A stretch of DNA of 64,000 nucleotides, from contig CP114127.1 in assembly GCA_029959195.1 (NCBI GenBank), positions 372,001-436,000 of the forward strand, read 5' to 3'. Under the pieces are notes generated by a model. It made no database searches. It was not told where the DNA came from and was given only the letters and a program-made list of their open reading frames with translations. The stretch's first letter is position 1. Every line of letters starts with the position of its first letter. Of this stretch, positions 12,003 to 23,038 are shown one piece after another. This stretch comes from Dictyophora rubrovolvata (lineage: Eukaryota > Basidiomycota > Agaricomycetes > Phallales > Phallaceae). Position numbers and translations under genes: made by a program.

Positions 12003-12602
12003 ATGGCTGCATTTTCATTTCACTATACATCATCAATCTCTTTGCCCATTCCAGCATCTCCCACCGAGTCATTACCCCCCTCCGACGATGAATCTATATC
12101 ACCTTTTCGTTTTTCGCCTTCCAGTCCAAGGACGTACGATTTGGATCTGCATACGACTCTTTATATCTATAGTTCCCAATATGCGAGTCTTGACATCGAC
12201 AAAGAAACGTACCTCCCGAAGTTCCCTCCACCTCTTATTATTCGTCAATGCAGAAGTTCGGATTTGGTTCACCCCGGTCTCATGTTTGGAGAAAAGGTTT
12301 ATATCGAGGAATGATTAGACTGATTTACAATTATCAACGTTTATTCTACACCCGAATCAGCCATTAAAGACTCATATCGGATTTGGTTAGTGACACAAGA
12401 AGGGTTCGAATTTACATTCCTGGTTCTAGATGTGCCAAGTCATTGGGTTGTCATGAAAAACATAAAAACGCAAAAACATAGCCCATATAGACCAGCCAAT
12501 CTTGTTCCTGTAGATCCTCAAATATCTCGTTTTTCACCCCATTCGCCAGAACCAATATCTCTCCCCTCTTCTCCATCCAAACAATCCTTCCGAAAGATCT
12601 GA
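12003..12602 (+). pseudogene. Two-frame element protein A, copy 1 (interrupted)
   Basis: Homolog of the intact protein A at 24348-25004. Shared blocks include DSPRTHDLD-like SPRTYDLDLHTTL, the core CRSSDLVHPGLMFG, YSTPESA-like segments and FLVLDVPSHW. The frame is interrupted in the middle, so a full product is not expected. It begins with a Ser/Pro-rich leader (SLPIPASPTESLPPSDDES). Function is unknown; the compact, strand-rich middle with conserved Trp and Pro looks like a small folded domain, which is only an impression. Confidence 0.5.
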
Positions 12603-12740
12603 CGTATTTGCTCAAACCTTCTTGGACAAAATTAGGACAAAAGGCTTGATTAGGATAAGCGATTAGATTTGTATTTCATCTCCTTCTTTCTTTTTGGACA
12701 TTTCATTAGCGCTTAAAAATTTTTGGTTAACTCATATCAT

Positions 12741-13320
12741 CATGTCGGACAATAACGATACTCCTACTTCCCCTATTCCCCTTTTTCAACTCCCTTTCTT
12801 CCCTTTTGAATATCGTTCTTCTCTCAGATTCGGACCCAACCCTAATTTCCTCTCACGACTTCGTATTTACAATACTCTTGTTTCTGAAATTGATGTCAAC
12901 CCCTCCACAATGCTTCCGATTACTCCACAGCCACTAATGGAGATTACTATTCTTTATGACGATCTGGAGATAGGATATCCACGAGCTTTAACCCTGTACG
13001 AACGAATCAATGTCAATGTCATGGACGAATCGTATGAGTTTGTCGAGTTCCTTTCAATAAATCGTCAAGAAGAATCAATCTGGAGACTGGTCTTTCGTCA
13101 TCAATTTCGAAGTTATATTCAATTCTTATTCATAGACGCACCCCTATCTGCCATCCCATCCCCTCCCAACTACTCTGTTGGAAATCAAACCCTCCCTTCC
13201 TATTCCGATCTCCAATCCAATCTCGTTCAAGATCTGGTATTGTTAAACGTTGCCATAGCCATTATTATTGCGCCACAGCTACGAAGAAGAAGATCTCGTC
13301 AACAAGAACCAGATCAGTAA
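12741..13320 (+). CDS. Two-frame element protein B, copy 1 (open)
   Basis: A 192-residue open frame from MSDNNDTPTSPIPLF to RRRSRQQEPDQ. It is homologous to the disrupted B frames at 25131-25595 and 27042-27506 (shared EIDVNP/LIDVNE, LYDDL.. and FIDAPL..PPP signatures). It also resembles protein A of the same element in segment order: a LxIY-like strand, IDVN(P)-TxLP, a DL..GY/VHP block, WxLVxxxQ and a final FxFLxIDAP/MVLDIP strand. I recognise no catalytic motif. It ends in a basic, Arg-rich tail that could bind nucleic acid. It is the only unbroken B frame of the three copies, so this copy may preserve the ancestral reading frame best. Whether it is expressed is unknown. Confidence 0.5.
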
Positions 13321-14381
13321 GAAGTTTGGGATAGTAAGATTATAGTTTTGGGTAAGAGGTAGCACGAGAAGTGCCAGATGGTGATTTTGATAAAGCTATG
13401 CTGGGAATCCGGTTTCATTGTTTTCTTTTGATCTCTTTTTGTTTCTCTTTTGTTTCTCTTTTGTTTCTCCTATTTCCCCTAACCACATATGCGATTCCCC
13501 TTTTTCTGTAATTGTATCCTCCATCGTTTTCTCCGTTTTCTTTTGTTTTTTTGTTCTCTTTTTGTTTCCTTTTATTATCATGGCGAATGATGAGTGATCA
13601 TTCTGCTTTCCTTTATATTTCCAAATGGTATATATACTGCATGTAAATAATTGTAACAGCAGCAATCTACTGGAACGGTTGTCTCAAGTTTAGTTCAGTT
13701 TAAGTCAAGTTCAAGTCAAGTTTCGTCTCTAGTCTATTTCTACGCTCACATCTATTTCTTTGGATTACTCTGAGTGAGGCCTCGGAGTATAAACTCAACG
13801 ATTCGTATTGTCGTTGAAGCCTTACTAACTTTAAAAACAGATTATCATCGCTGTATTATCGATGGCGTATTGACTCACCATTTTATCGCAACTCACATTT
13901 ATCGTCCCCCTCACACACACACGATCTTAGGATCATCATTTTTTTGTTGTTGTTGGTTTTATATCGACGCACACACACTCACTAAATATCATATTATTCC
14001 CCCACCCTCCTCCTTACGAAATCAGCACCAGGACCCGCTCCACGGAGATTAGACGGCCTCAAACAAAATATCTTCGTAGTTTTTCCAATTGTACATATAG
14101 CTACGACATTTAGCTATTATCTTCGGATCGTTACAACGCGCGGCCTTCAGTTCATGGACTGGGCGCGGATATGCACTGGTCCTGGACTTTTAGCTGGGGC
14201 CTAGGCCAGGGCTCTGATGAGAACGGGTGCTCAGTGCCCGTTGAAGGAAAAATGGGAATACGGAAGGAGAGGGAAATGCAAGAGATGGGATAGAATACGA
14301 GAAATATGGAAATAAATAAAATAGACCAGAACCAAAGATAAATGTAGAAAAATAAGGGGATGACGCTAGTGTACCCTGACA

Positions 14382-14903
14382 GTAACTAGGAGGAAGAAAG
14401 TGGAGGGAGCTTCAGTGCAAGGTCCCCAGGAGAATGTCACAGTACCTACTGTCAAGGCCACTTCCAAGCCAATTGCAAAGCCAGCTCCAGCTCCAGTTCC
14501 CTTTATGATGAAAAATCTGGACTCCCAATATTGTTTTCAGGTTCCATGCAAAGTACTAGCCCAGCCCACAGATATTTTTAATTGAATTTTAAGTCAGATG
14601 CTTACACTCAATGTTGAAGAATTACTTGTCCTGTGTCCTGATATTTGTAAATACTTCAAGGAAGTCATAATGACTCAACGAGTAGTAGTAGAAGGACCCA
14701 AGAGAGAAAACCCTGCCAAGGTCATAATGATGAACTCAGTGGCCACCTTTTCAGCTGAAGAAGACTCTAAAGACGGATTAGATACAATTGTATCTATACT
14801 GTTGCGTATTATAGACGTAACTGTTAACGACACTCACCAGGTTACAGGAATCCTCGATAGCAGCTGTCAAATCATTGTTATGTATAAAGATGTTTAGTCT
14901 GCA
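14382..14903 (+). mobile_element. Ty3/gypsy fossil: gag end and protease start (left piece)
   Basis: A broken piece of a Ty3/gypsy retrotransposon. Residues such as LTLNVEELLVLCPDICKYFK and the aspartic-protease-like GILDSSCQIIVM match the gag-protease junction of fungal gypsy elements. It carries several breaks and is not functional. The Plavaka transposon at 14904-23038 is inserted at its right edge, and related protease sequence resumes at 23039, so this retroelement is older than the DNA transposon. Confidence 0.7.
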
Positions 14904-15183
14904 TGTCACAAAAATCGACAGGGCCGGATCAGGCCTCGTCAGAACGGGGATACCTGACGGAACCTTGAATGGCTGGATAAGGTTCAAGACTTACATCTAG
15001 ATGGTCAGGACTGGTCAGGATGATCGGGATGATCAGGCCTTGATCAGAAACCCTGTGCTTGATCAGGACTATCAGGAGATGGTCAAGAATTCGAGTGAGG
15101 ATCAGGAAACTCCTGTCAGGATCTGGGCAGGGTTTACCAATCGGGATGACGTTGAGCGGATTGGGACATGTATACCAGATTAG
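14904..15183 (+). repeat. Left terminal and subterminal repeats of the Plavaka element
   Basis: The terminal TGTCACAAAAATCGACAGGG is followed by a cluster of CAGG-containing words (GTCAGGA, GATCAGG, ATCAGGA) spaced irregularly up to about 15130. Such subterminal clusters are binding sites for transposase in CACTA-like transposons; that role is inferred. From 15184 to 15840 the DNA is AT-rich with no coding frame I can support and may hold the promoter of the small coiled-coil gene. Confidence 0.65.
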
Positions 15184-15840
15184 GTTTTTTAATTCTCGAC
15201 TCACATGCTATTAAATAGCAAATGCATGCAAAACAACATCCAATTTTTATTATTTATTTGTAATTAAATTTTCAGATTATTTATTAACTAAGAATTACTA
15301 AGTAAATGCTACGGGCTTCACGGCCAATGTTGAAAGTACAAGTCTAAAAAAATTGGACGTAATCTGGGAAAAATGAAAGTGAAATCCTTACTTTTTAGCC
15401 TGGAATGCCACGGTCATAACATGACTTCAGAAAGGGCTTGTTCTTGCAATAGTAGTAGCAACAAGCAGGACGACCACGTTGAGATTAGAAACACCCCACG
15501 ATTATCTGCAATTGCAAATGTCCACTGAGGTAAGTTTGCCAAAAAAAACCACTTACTTTTATGTGACTTTGCTGTGATCCTGCACTCATAGGTCAAAATA
15601 GTGTGGGAGTCTTGGATAGACACTTACGGCTGCACCCAAATGGTGGAAAGGGAAAAAGAACTGTCTCGTAGGCATTGCATCCCCGTTGCTCTTATATGTG
15701 AGCCTATATGCCTTAGTAATCTGTTGCTACTTGAGTATCCCTGCATGCCACGAAACATGCAACCGGGAATTGCAGGCCGTTCACTACCACCTTTTTCCTC
15801 CCGCCTTTCACTCACAACATCACATAAAGTTAAAATTGCC

Positions 15841-16402
15841 ATGCTCTCTGGCTCTGAAACAGAACAAGACTTCGACTCAGAAACAGGTCTTCCATTCCCA
15901 GACCAGAAAAAAACCGTAAGTAATTTTACACATGTTGATTATTAATAGCTTGGAGAACTTAGGCCGTGATGCTCTTTAGGATCCAACTCAACATATGGTG
16001 ACCGATGTGTGTGCAGGCTTTGAACAGGTTTTGAACCGTGTTCGACTAAATGTAGATCTTGACATTTTAATTGATGAAATCCGGGCTGTCAAGAATGAGG
16101 TTAGAGCTGTGAGGACGGAGGTTAAAGGGCTGAGGAACGAGTTGCGGGCAGTTAGGGAAGACGTGACGGAAATAAGGACAACACAAAAAGTGATCTTTAG
16201 GTTGTCTGAGGTGACAAAGGAAGAAATGAGACAGTTAAAGATGTTGCAAAGAGACATGCTTAGGGTGTGTGAGGCGACAAAGGAAGAAGTGGAAGGAGGA
16301 AAGAATTATCAAAGGGCTTCGGTGGTGGAGATGCATAGTGTTTTTCAGGCTTGTGTTCAAGGGTTTGCGAATATTGCTGATGTATTAGAAAATAAGCCCT
16401 AA
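15841..16402 (+). CDS. Coiled-coil protein carried by the Plavaka element
   Basis: Two exons (15841-15915 and 15980-16402) give 165 residues starting MLSGSETEQDFDSETGLPF. The body is one long predicted coiled coil with heptad-like repeats (IRAVKNEVRAVRTEVKGLR, LRAVREDVTEIRTTQK). The C-terminus is VQGFANIADVLENKP. No enzyme motif is seen. It converges with the leftward cargo gene. Similar small coiled-coil frames may help assemble the transposition complex, but this is a guess. It could also be an unrelated captured gene. Frame and intron are intact. Confidence 0.55.
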
Positions 16403-17266
16403 TTAAAAACAGTTTATTTATTGTTTCTATATTAAAGGGTCTAAACATTGAATTTTTCAACATGTCCTAGTCCGAACACTGCGGCGAAGTGGTTGGCTAG
16501 GTCTTCGAGGTTGGTTGTCATCTGTTTCATTGTCGCTTTGAGTGGCATTGTGCTTTTGGATGACCTGCGTCCTCTTGCATTTGGATGTTTTTGGTTGACT
16601 CGTCTGAGGTGGTGGGTGATGGGAATATGAGATATTACTAGTATCTGTTAAAGGCGATGAACAATTGCCAGGAATTTTGGGGGCGGTCAGAGTGAAATAC
16701 TGCATTAATCCAGTATCCGTTAGCTTAACAATTTGATACAAGTCAACAACAGATACCATTCTTGGCACAGTGGCTTGGGTCTCGTGTTCTTGACTATAAC
16801 CAGCAGATGCATCCTGAGATACAGCTGGAGCTGGTGTGTGTCAAGTGGACACATTCTGAGTTCCAGTTTGAGCAGGTGTATTGGTTCGAGTCCACAAGTT
16901 CCAAGGTCCAGTTCGAGCAGGCCCAGGTGTGTTTTGAGTAGTTTGGACGGGAGTGTTAGTTTGAGTCCATGTGTTCCAAGGAGGCCCGGGTGTGTTTTGA
17001 GGAGTTTGAGTGGGAGTGTGGGTTCGAGCAGACACATTCCAAGATCCAGTTTAAGCGGGAGTGTTGGTTCGAGTCCATGTATCCCAAGGTCCCATTCGAG
17101 CAGGCCCAGGTGTGTTTTGAGTAGTTTGGGCGGGAGTATTGGTTTGAGCCCATGTGTTCCAAGATTCAGTTTGAGCAGGTGTGTGAATTCGGGTTGATGC
17201 GTGCTGAAATCCAGTTTGAGCGGGTATGTTGGTTTGGGTTTGACTGGACGTGTTTGGGAATCCAGT
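16403..17266 (-). repeat. Degenerate Thr/Pro/Gln/Asn-rich coding repeats downstream of the cargo gene
   Basis: On the leftward strand this holds about seven imperfect repeats of 60-80 bases encoding variants of NTPGPARTGPW, TRTNTPAQT and TPTQTPQ. They lie in the same reading frame as the cargo gene that ends at 17267. The frame continues, interrupted only by a few stop codons, to 16457, where it ends in a basic tail (RRPSQPLRRSVRTRTC). This suggests that the cargo protein once had, or by alternative splicing still has, a long low-complexity C-terminal tail. Confidence 0.5.
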
Positions 17267-18830
17267 TTAGGAAAACTCATCACCTCCGTCAGCATCCCAC
17301 TCTGGAGGACTTCTGGGTTCTTCAGGGGATGTAATTGAATGTGTCGCAGGAGGTTCATGCTCATGGGTGGCGCTGTCTACACACCGGGTTTCTCTATGGG
17401 TTGGAATATTTGCTACATGCAATTCTTGATCTGAAACGTCTTGTTCATTGACATCTTCTTCCGCACTCAGCCCAGCCAGGAGTCCATCCAAGTTTTCATC
17501 ATCGGAGGCCGGCAGGGTAGTAGTACTCGCAGAGGCAGGGTCTGTGGTGCCGGGATAGAATATCTCATTCCAGACCTTGAAGACATCAAGTACATGAGGC
17601 TGTTTATTATACAAGCCTTTGTGAAGATACTTCGAGTAATAGTCATAATCTCGCTGGTAGGTGATTCCCGTGATTGGGCCGTGTGACAGTAAACTCTTGT
17701 CAGACGATGCCATATAGCGTGCCTTGTGAAAGATTTGAGTTCAACATATTGGGATTAAATCATACAAACCTACCAGAATCGCTGCCGCAGCAATTGCTCC
17801 AGGCATGATACATCGAATAGCCCACTTTGACTCTAGGGTTACATGCCGCTCCTTCTTGGTCACATGCCCTTCTGGGAGACCTTTGAGAGAGCCAACACCA
17901 CGTACAAGGGCTGAATATATCTAATTTTAACATAAATACAGTTGCTGAGAAAGGGCGATGATTTAGCACTTACTCTCATCAATATGGGATGGCGAAAGAT
18001 AGTCCAGTCTTTGCCGGTTTCATTGAGGTCTTCAGCATATAAGATGGGTGACAGGGTGTGGTAAACATCTTTCCCATCTTTTTGCCCAGCAAATCCAATG
18101 AGCTTTTTGAAGGATGCGCTGCGGGAGGTCTCATCGTTAAAAACTTCGTTGGAGCATTGGAGAATCAAAGGTCCTGCTTCACGAACCTGACCGGCAGCAT
18201 TCGATCTTTGTTGTGTCATCTCACACATAAACTAAAAACATATTAGCGATGCCTAAGTCAGAGCATTTCACTCACCTGCTTAAAAAACGGCTCACTGCTG
18301 ATGTCGGGGTGCAATATTGAAGGGACAGTAGCTAGCAGGTCAGACAGTAATCCCTGCTGTTGCATGTCTGGGGAGTGGTAATGGTTCCTCGGCACATATA
18401 ACAGGTCACTCTCTAGCCCAAATATCTGACTTTCTGAGGGTTTGATCCAGAAGGCAGACATATAGGTGAATTGTCTCGCCACGCGCTTGACTTTGTTATG
18501 GGTAACTGTGTTACTGATAAACATGTTTTTGTTCTTCTTCATCTGCTTATCATCTTCCAGCACTTCAGCAGGCAACCGCTGGTTCGGATGCGCCGGAAGT
18601 TGACGGTTCAAGACATTGGCCATCTCCTTATCTTTGGTGGTCAGCTGTACAGTTAGTTGATTGATTTCGGCTTGTTGTCTCCTGAGAATCTTGAACCGGA
18701 TATGAATCATATTTTCAAAAAGGTCAAAAAGGTCGATACGACCTACCTGTTCGTATGTTCGGATAGACGTGTCTGATTCATCACTGGAATCATCCAGCGG
18801 ACCATCAGAATCATGACAGGCCCTAACCAT
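17267..18830 (-). CDS. Plavaka cargo protein, unknown function (DUF6698-like)
   Basis: Four exons (18830-18276, 18231-17974, 17920-17774, 17722-17267) join in frame to 471 residues. The start MVRACHDSDGPLDD follows an in-frame leader that is not needed. Features: acidic N-terminus, a predicted coiled coil around residues 45-75 (FKILRRQQAEINQLTVQLTT), then a folded core with FWIKPSESQIFGLESDLLYV, GPLILQCSNEVFNDETSRS, DWTIFRHPILMRIYSALVRG and YQRDYDYYSKYLHKGLY, and an acidic tail. The layout (..IFRHP..MR...LVRG..SLKG, then a segment about a binding partner near the C-terminus) recalls basidiomycete DUF6698 proteins, but I am not sure. These proteins are repeatedly found beside transposase genes in agaric genomes, so it is probably element cargo. 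It is transcribed away from the transposase gene. Confidence 0.6.
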
Positions 18831-19420
18831 GGGGATACTGAAAGATAGCGCAGGTCGCAAAAGACGAAACTCAACGAGGAGAATGGGAGGAGTAATATGT
18901 GTTAAAAGATGATAGAGAATGAGATCCATGCAAGTATAAGTACTTTGCTCCAGCATGACATAAGACGTCATGACAACGGATTGAAGTAAAAATATATTTT
19001 TCATATGATCGAAAAGACAGAGATAGAGCCGGTTGGGATGTGGTGGCATTGAAAGGCAAGGAACGGGTGTCTGATCAAGGGCACGGGTATAGATCTGAGA
19101 GGTAAGATGTCGGCCGAATCTCCCAGGGCTAGAGACTCACCAGATCAATATAGACATGTCTCCTCATAGTTTGCCAGATATCCCTGTGAGAGACTGCATG
19201 ACTGAGGAGAAGAGAGATGACCCAGCACATGCTTGCAAACCGCGAAGCATCAAGTGGCAGAGTGACATTAATCTCAAAGTTCACCGACTGTCACACATGT
19301 CACACTGGCTGCTCTCCATGAAGTTTGCCGGCGCAATGGATATGATCTCAAGTTTATAATAAAGGTATGTCTCATTCATTCATTGTAATTCAGAGTGATT
19401 TATGTGGTGTAAATACAGAC
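18831..19420. promoter_or_regulatory. Divergent promoter region inside the Plavaka element
   Basis: The 590 bases between the leftward cargo gene and the rightward transposase gene. A likely 5' leader intron for the transposase lies at about 19364-19418 (GTATGT...TACAG). No repeat or TATA box stands out. Open frames extending into it on both strands look incidental. Confidence 0.4.
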
Positions 19421-22400
19421 ATGTGGATTGACAAGCCACGTGATGTCCAACTACAAAATGATGAAGCTTGGTGCGGCATATGTGCACAAGTCAGGAAGAG
19501 ACGTCGGATTGACAAGCACATTGAAAGCTGTCGGTACCAAACCATTGAATCACCTGCATCACAAGCAAGGCAATCATCCCATGCTGATGCTGATTCTCAT
19601 GTCGCTGATTCAGCGTTCCCCTCAGCCCCAGATGAAGGACCAGGTATGGCCGATTCGAATGCCTGTGTATTGCCCAATTGACCATTTTTATAGATGAACC
19701 TGAGTATGAAGGAGGACCCAAGTCTGAAGAAGAATTCGAGTCTGAAGAAGAAGCTTCTAATCCGCATCAAGGCAGTGCGCCGGCAAGTAATAGCCCGCAG
19801 GAGTTTATACAGGTCATTCCCCATCCAGACAGTGGAATGCCCCCCAGCATAATTGTCTTGGATGAACCCAATCCACCACACACGTCACCACAACATCATC
19901 CTACATCTAGCCTCTATGATAGCCAGCCTTGGGCTCCCTTCCGAATGCGAGCTGATTTTGAGTTTTGTCGTACAATGGTCACCAAAGCACTTGACCGAGA
20001 GATGATAGAAACATTGTTGGCAGGATTCAACGGCCAGTGGGCGAAGGAGAGCGATATAACTATCCAGAACTACAAAGAATATCAGCAGTGTTTGTCTGCT
20101 GCTCGCAAATTTGGTGTTCAAGTAAGTATGCATCAGTCGCCTCCCTGCGGGATTTCATCTTGATATAAACGCTCGAAGTTTCAGGAAGCAACAGTGGTAC
20201 ATAACTTCAAGGGCAAAGATTACACATTCACCTTTCAATACCGCGACCCATGGCGATGTGTATTAGACTGGGTCACCGATCCGACATTAGCAGAATCAAT
20301 CTCTTGGTATCCTGTTGAGAAGTGGCTATATCACGAGGGTCGAATTACTCGGTTATATGATGAACTTAATACTGGTGAGCGTTGGTGGGAAATTCAGGTA
20401 AATATCCACTGGTTGTAAGTTCCAGCTCATGCAATGATCTGTGACTTCACCAGGAATCTCTGCCCAAAGACGATGAACATCCGCATTGTTTCCTTCCACT
20501 GCACTTGTGGCTCGATAAAAGCAGTGTAGCGAAGACCGTCACCAAACATCCTATAATACTCCGGGCTGGCTTCCTCCCAAGTGCCATTCGCAACAGCTCT
20601 GGGAATGGCGGAGGTGTCTTGATCGGGTACATGCCAATAGTAGGTCATTGTTTAGGTACTCACCTAATATGATATACCTGACATATTCCCAGATTACAGA
20701 AAACAATAGTTCAGCTGAAGAAGAAGATGATTCCATGACCTCCGTCGAGTTTGCGAGGTTCAAATGAGAAGTGTATCACAAGATTCACCATGTTATTTTC
20801 CGCACAATTCATGAGCACTCTCATGACGGTGACACCGTCCCCTGTGGGGATGAAATCACCCGCATCTTACATCTGGGAATCTTTATCCACGCCATTGACA
20901 ATGAGGAGGCATGTTGTATATGTGGAACGCGTGGGGCGCAAGCCAATTACCCATGCCCATGTTGTTTAACTCATCGTCTCTCACTCACTCAACTAACGGC
21001 GTCACCCAACCTTCGGACTCAGGAACACATGAAAGCGATTTTCGAAGAAGCATCAATGCTCCCTGCCACTGCAGCTGAAAAGCTCCTCCGGGACTCAGGA
21101 CTACATTTAGTCAAAGTAAGTATTTGTGCTCCTGAATCAATCTGAGATTGAAGCGTGTCCAGAATGCATTTTGGAGTATTGCCAACTCCGATCCATACTT
21201 CGCATATTCTTATGATATGCTACATGCCATGGACTCCGGCGAATGGGGCAAACACCAGTGGGTGTTATTGACGGAGAAGATACTAAATGTGCACGATCTT
21301 AGGCAGCTTACTCTTAAGTAAGCATATTCAGTAACCAACATTCTCAATTTTGATTATTTCGCCCCTTTTAAGCATGCGGGAGATTCCCAGATGGCGCTCA
21401 CTCAAGCATTTTAAACATGTCATGGGCATAGATTTTGCGGACGGCAACAGCTATCGTGACATATTAAAGGTATGTATTCTATGGTTCGATAATGCAATGT
21501 ACTTATAATTGTCAGTGCATTATATTTTGCTTAGTGAGCATACTTCCCGCAAAGTCACCAGTGATACATTGCTTCCATACTTTGGCCGTCATCCGGAGTC
21601 TCGCCGTTCTCCATCCTGTCTCCCGAGAACATATAGCGTATTTGATGGAGTGTCTCCCTACCTATGAAAAGTATTGCACGGTAAGTCCACCACCATGTCA
21701 CTAATAATCGTGTACTAATTATTTAGGAATTAACACGACTTTACGGCAAAAACTACGTGTACCCGAAGCATCATGCCCTTGTCCATTTGCCCTTTGATTT
21801 GGAAATGAAGGGTTCAACAGACAACTATACCACACGGCCTGGTGAAGGATTTCAGCAAGAGGTGCAGCAAGCTTATGATCAGACAAATTTTCGTGACACA
21901 GAGGCACAGGTGCGCATCTACTTAACATAGATTCTCACAAAATGTGTATATACTCCCTCAGATGACTCGGATTGATGAGAATCAGGAGGCGATAGCCAGA
22001 ATAACCCTGGCCGTGAATGAATATGACAAGGCTGAACAAGCGGCTGTTGAGGAGGAGACTAATAATGACGGGGACAAGCTGCCTCCAGCAGTAATAGGAG
22101 GTGATCATTGGAAGATGGGATCCCCGTTGCCCACGATTTCTGTGGAGCAGTGGGAGATAGATGCGACTGGGAGACGTCCTTTCAATCAGTTTGAGAGCCG
22201 GCTGAGGGTTTTTTTAACGGAATATTTACCTGACACTGAAGAGCCGTTAAATTCGTTCCAGGTATGCTTTCAATTGTTCAAATTGCCGTCCTAATAATAT
22301 TTAGATTAAACCTTATCAATGTATTTATCTGAAGTACCACTCTCTAGAAAACTGGCAAGAAAAGGAAGACATCTTACGATGTAATCCGGAATTCTTTGGT

Positions 22401-22745
22401 CGACCCCGTTATGACTGTGTTGTGATCAACACAGAGCCTATATCTTTCGGTCGTATTCACGCTCTATTTACCTACAAAAGTCCCTCTCGAAAATCTCATA
22501 ATATTGCATTGATAACATATTTAGAACCTTCATCATGGAAACTCAAAACGAAATGGGAGGGCTGTCAAGTCTTCAAAGAGTCCAATAAAGCCGAGTTCGT
22601 CTTTGCGAAATACCTCATCCGCGGCTGCCACATGATCCCAGCATTCGACAAGTCAGGCAGAATTTTCTATCTCAACGATTTAGTGGACTCGGATGCTTTT
22701 CTTCGATTTTTCCTCAAGACATGGCTCTACCAGACAGATATATGA
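19421..22745 (+). pseudogene. Plavaka transposase (one nonsense codon)
   Basis: Eleven exons (19421-19643, 19694-20121, 20185-20397, 20454-20639, 20693-21115, 21163-21317, 21373-21469, 21516-21680, 21727-21909, 21962-22261, 22305-22745) join to about 937 codons. The N-terminus has a C-x2-C...H-x3-C finger (CGICAQVRKRRRIDKHIESC). The central part has WAPFRMRADFEF, ERWWEIQ, HLWLDKSSVAK, GVLIGYMPI, a second Cys cluster (CCICGTRG...CPCC) and SDPYFAYSYDMLHAMDSGEW, all typical of Plavaka transposases. The C-terminus (IKPYQCIYLKYHSL ... FLKTWLYQTDI) is a region common in these proteins. A single TGA at 20765-20767, in a context where CGA is expected, interrupts the frame; all other exons are clean, so the element died recently or the codon is polymorphic. 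An upstream in-frame ATG at 19367 is possible but overlaps the putative leader intron. Confidence 0.75.
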
Positions 22746-23038
22746 CACAGCATGTATATATAGCAACGAATAAACAGTTTTTTAATCTGCATAGCTGGTA
22801 CTGACAGTGCTTACGAACTTGATAGTCGCGACCGGTATCCGTCAGTCCGTCAGCACCAAATCAGGCCGTCAGCCACCGTCAGGACCTTCGGGCTCGGTCA
22901 GTCTAGGGCTCTGCCAGTCACCGGCACTCGTGGCCCATCTCCATCAGTGACCATCAGTCGTCGTCAGTCGCCGTCAGGACCTTCAGGCTCTGTCAGATCG
23001 GGACCCTGCCAGATCAGGCCCGAGCAATTTTTGCGACA
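22746..23038 (+). repeat. Right subterminal repeats and terminus of the Plavaka element
   Basis: Rich in CGTCAG/GTCAGG words (for example CCGTCAGTCCGTCAG and CCGTCAGGACCTTC-like units), ending with AATTTTTGCGACA. The terminus is the inverted partner of the left end at 14904. Confidence 0.65.

Larger units (their letters stand above)
11871..14135 (+). mobile_element. Two-frame element, copy 1 (unclassified, inserted in an LTR)
   Basis: Starts at TGTCGCGCACC and ends at GATCGTTACA. It is inserted into the LTR copy above with ACGC on both sides (11867-11870 and 14136-14139), which fits a 4-base target duplication. The interior carries two small rightward frames (A and B). The right-hand 510 bases (13624-14135) are closely similar to the right end of copy 2, while the coding part is much more different from copies 2 and 3. 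No transposase, integrase or reverse transcriptase motif is visible, so it is probably non-autonomous or uses an unknown mechanism. It is not assigned to any known family. Frame A is interrupted, frame B looks whole. Confidence 0.7.
11707..14381 (+). mobile_element. LTR copy (TGTCAGG...CCTGACA family), split by a later insertion
   Basis: A long terminal repeat of about 410 bases once the insertion is set aside, of the same family as 28513-28919 and 29513-29918. Recognisable blocks are the paired GAGGGGATCCTAAG motifs near the left end and the purine-rich stretch before the right end GTGTACCCTGACA. It is a fossil, more diverged than the other two copies. An unclassified two-frame element (11871-14135) sits inside it. 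The flanking five bases (ATTAC and GTAAC) do not match, so it may not be a simple solo copy; a gypsy gag-like remnant begins directly to its right. Confidence 0.7.
14904..23038 (+). mobile_element. Plavaka-type DNA transposon, 8.1 kb
   Basis: Ends are inverted repeats: TGTCACAAAAATCG at 14904 and, on the opposite strand from 23038, TGTCGCAAAAATTG. Both ends carry subterminal clusters of short GTCAGG/ATCAGG words (about 14930-15130 and 22835-23015), as in CACTA-like elements. It contains a multi-exon transposase gene (19421-22745, +), a 471-codon cargo gene (18830-17267, -) and a coiled-coil gene (15841-16402, +). It lies inside a Ty3/gypsy remnant. A CA dinucleotide flanks each end, which could be a 2-base duplication but is too short to prove. 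Transposase identity comes from the CGICAQ zinc-finger start, the PWAPFRM...ADFEF block and the SDPYFAYSYDMLH...GEWGKHQW block typical of Plavaka transposases. Confidence 0.82.

Noticed and set aside
16733-17197. Tandem repeats that look CRISPR-like or like a rightward Ser-rich protein
   Set aside because: The units are imperfect and of unequal length and read well in the leftward frame as Thr/Pro repeats; CRISPR does not fit a eukaryote and there are no equal-length spacers.
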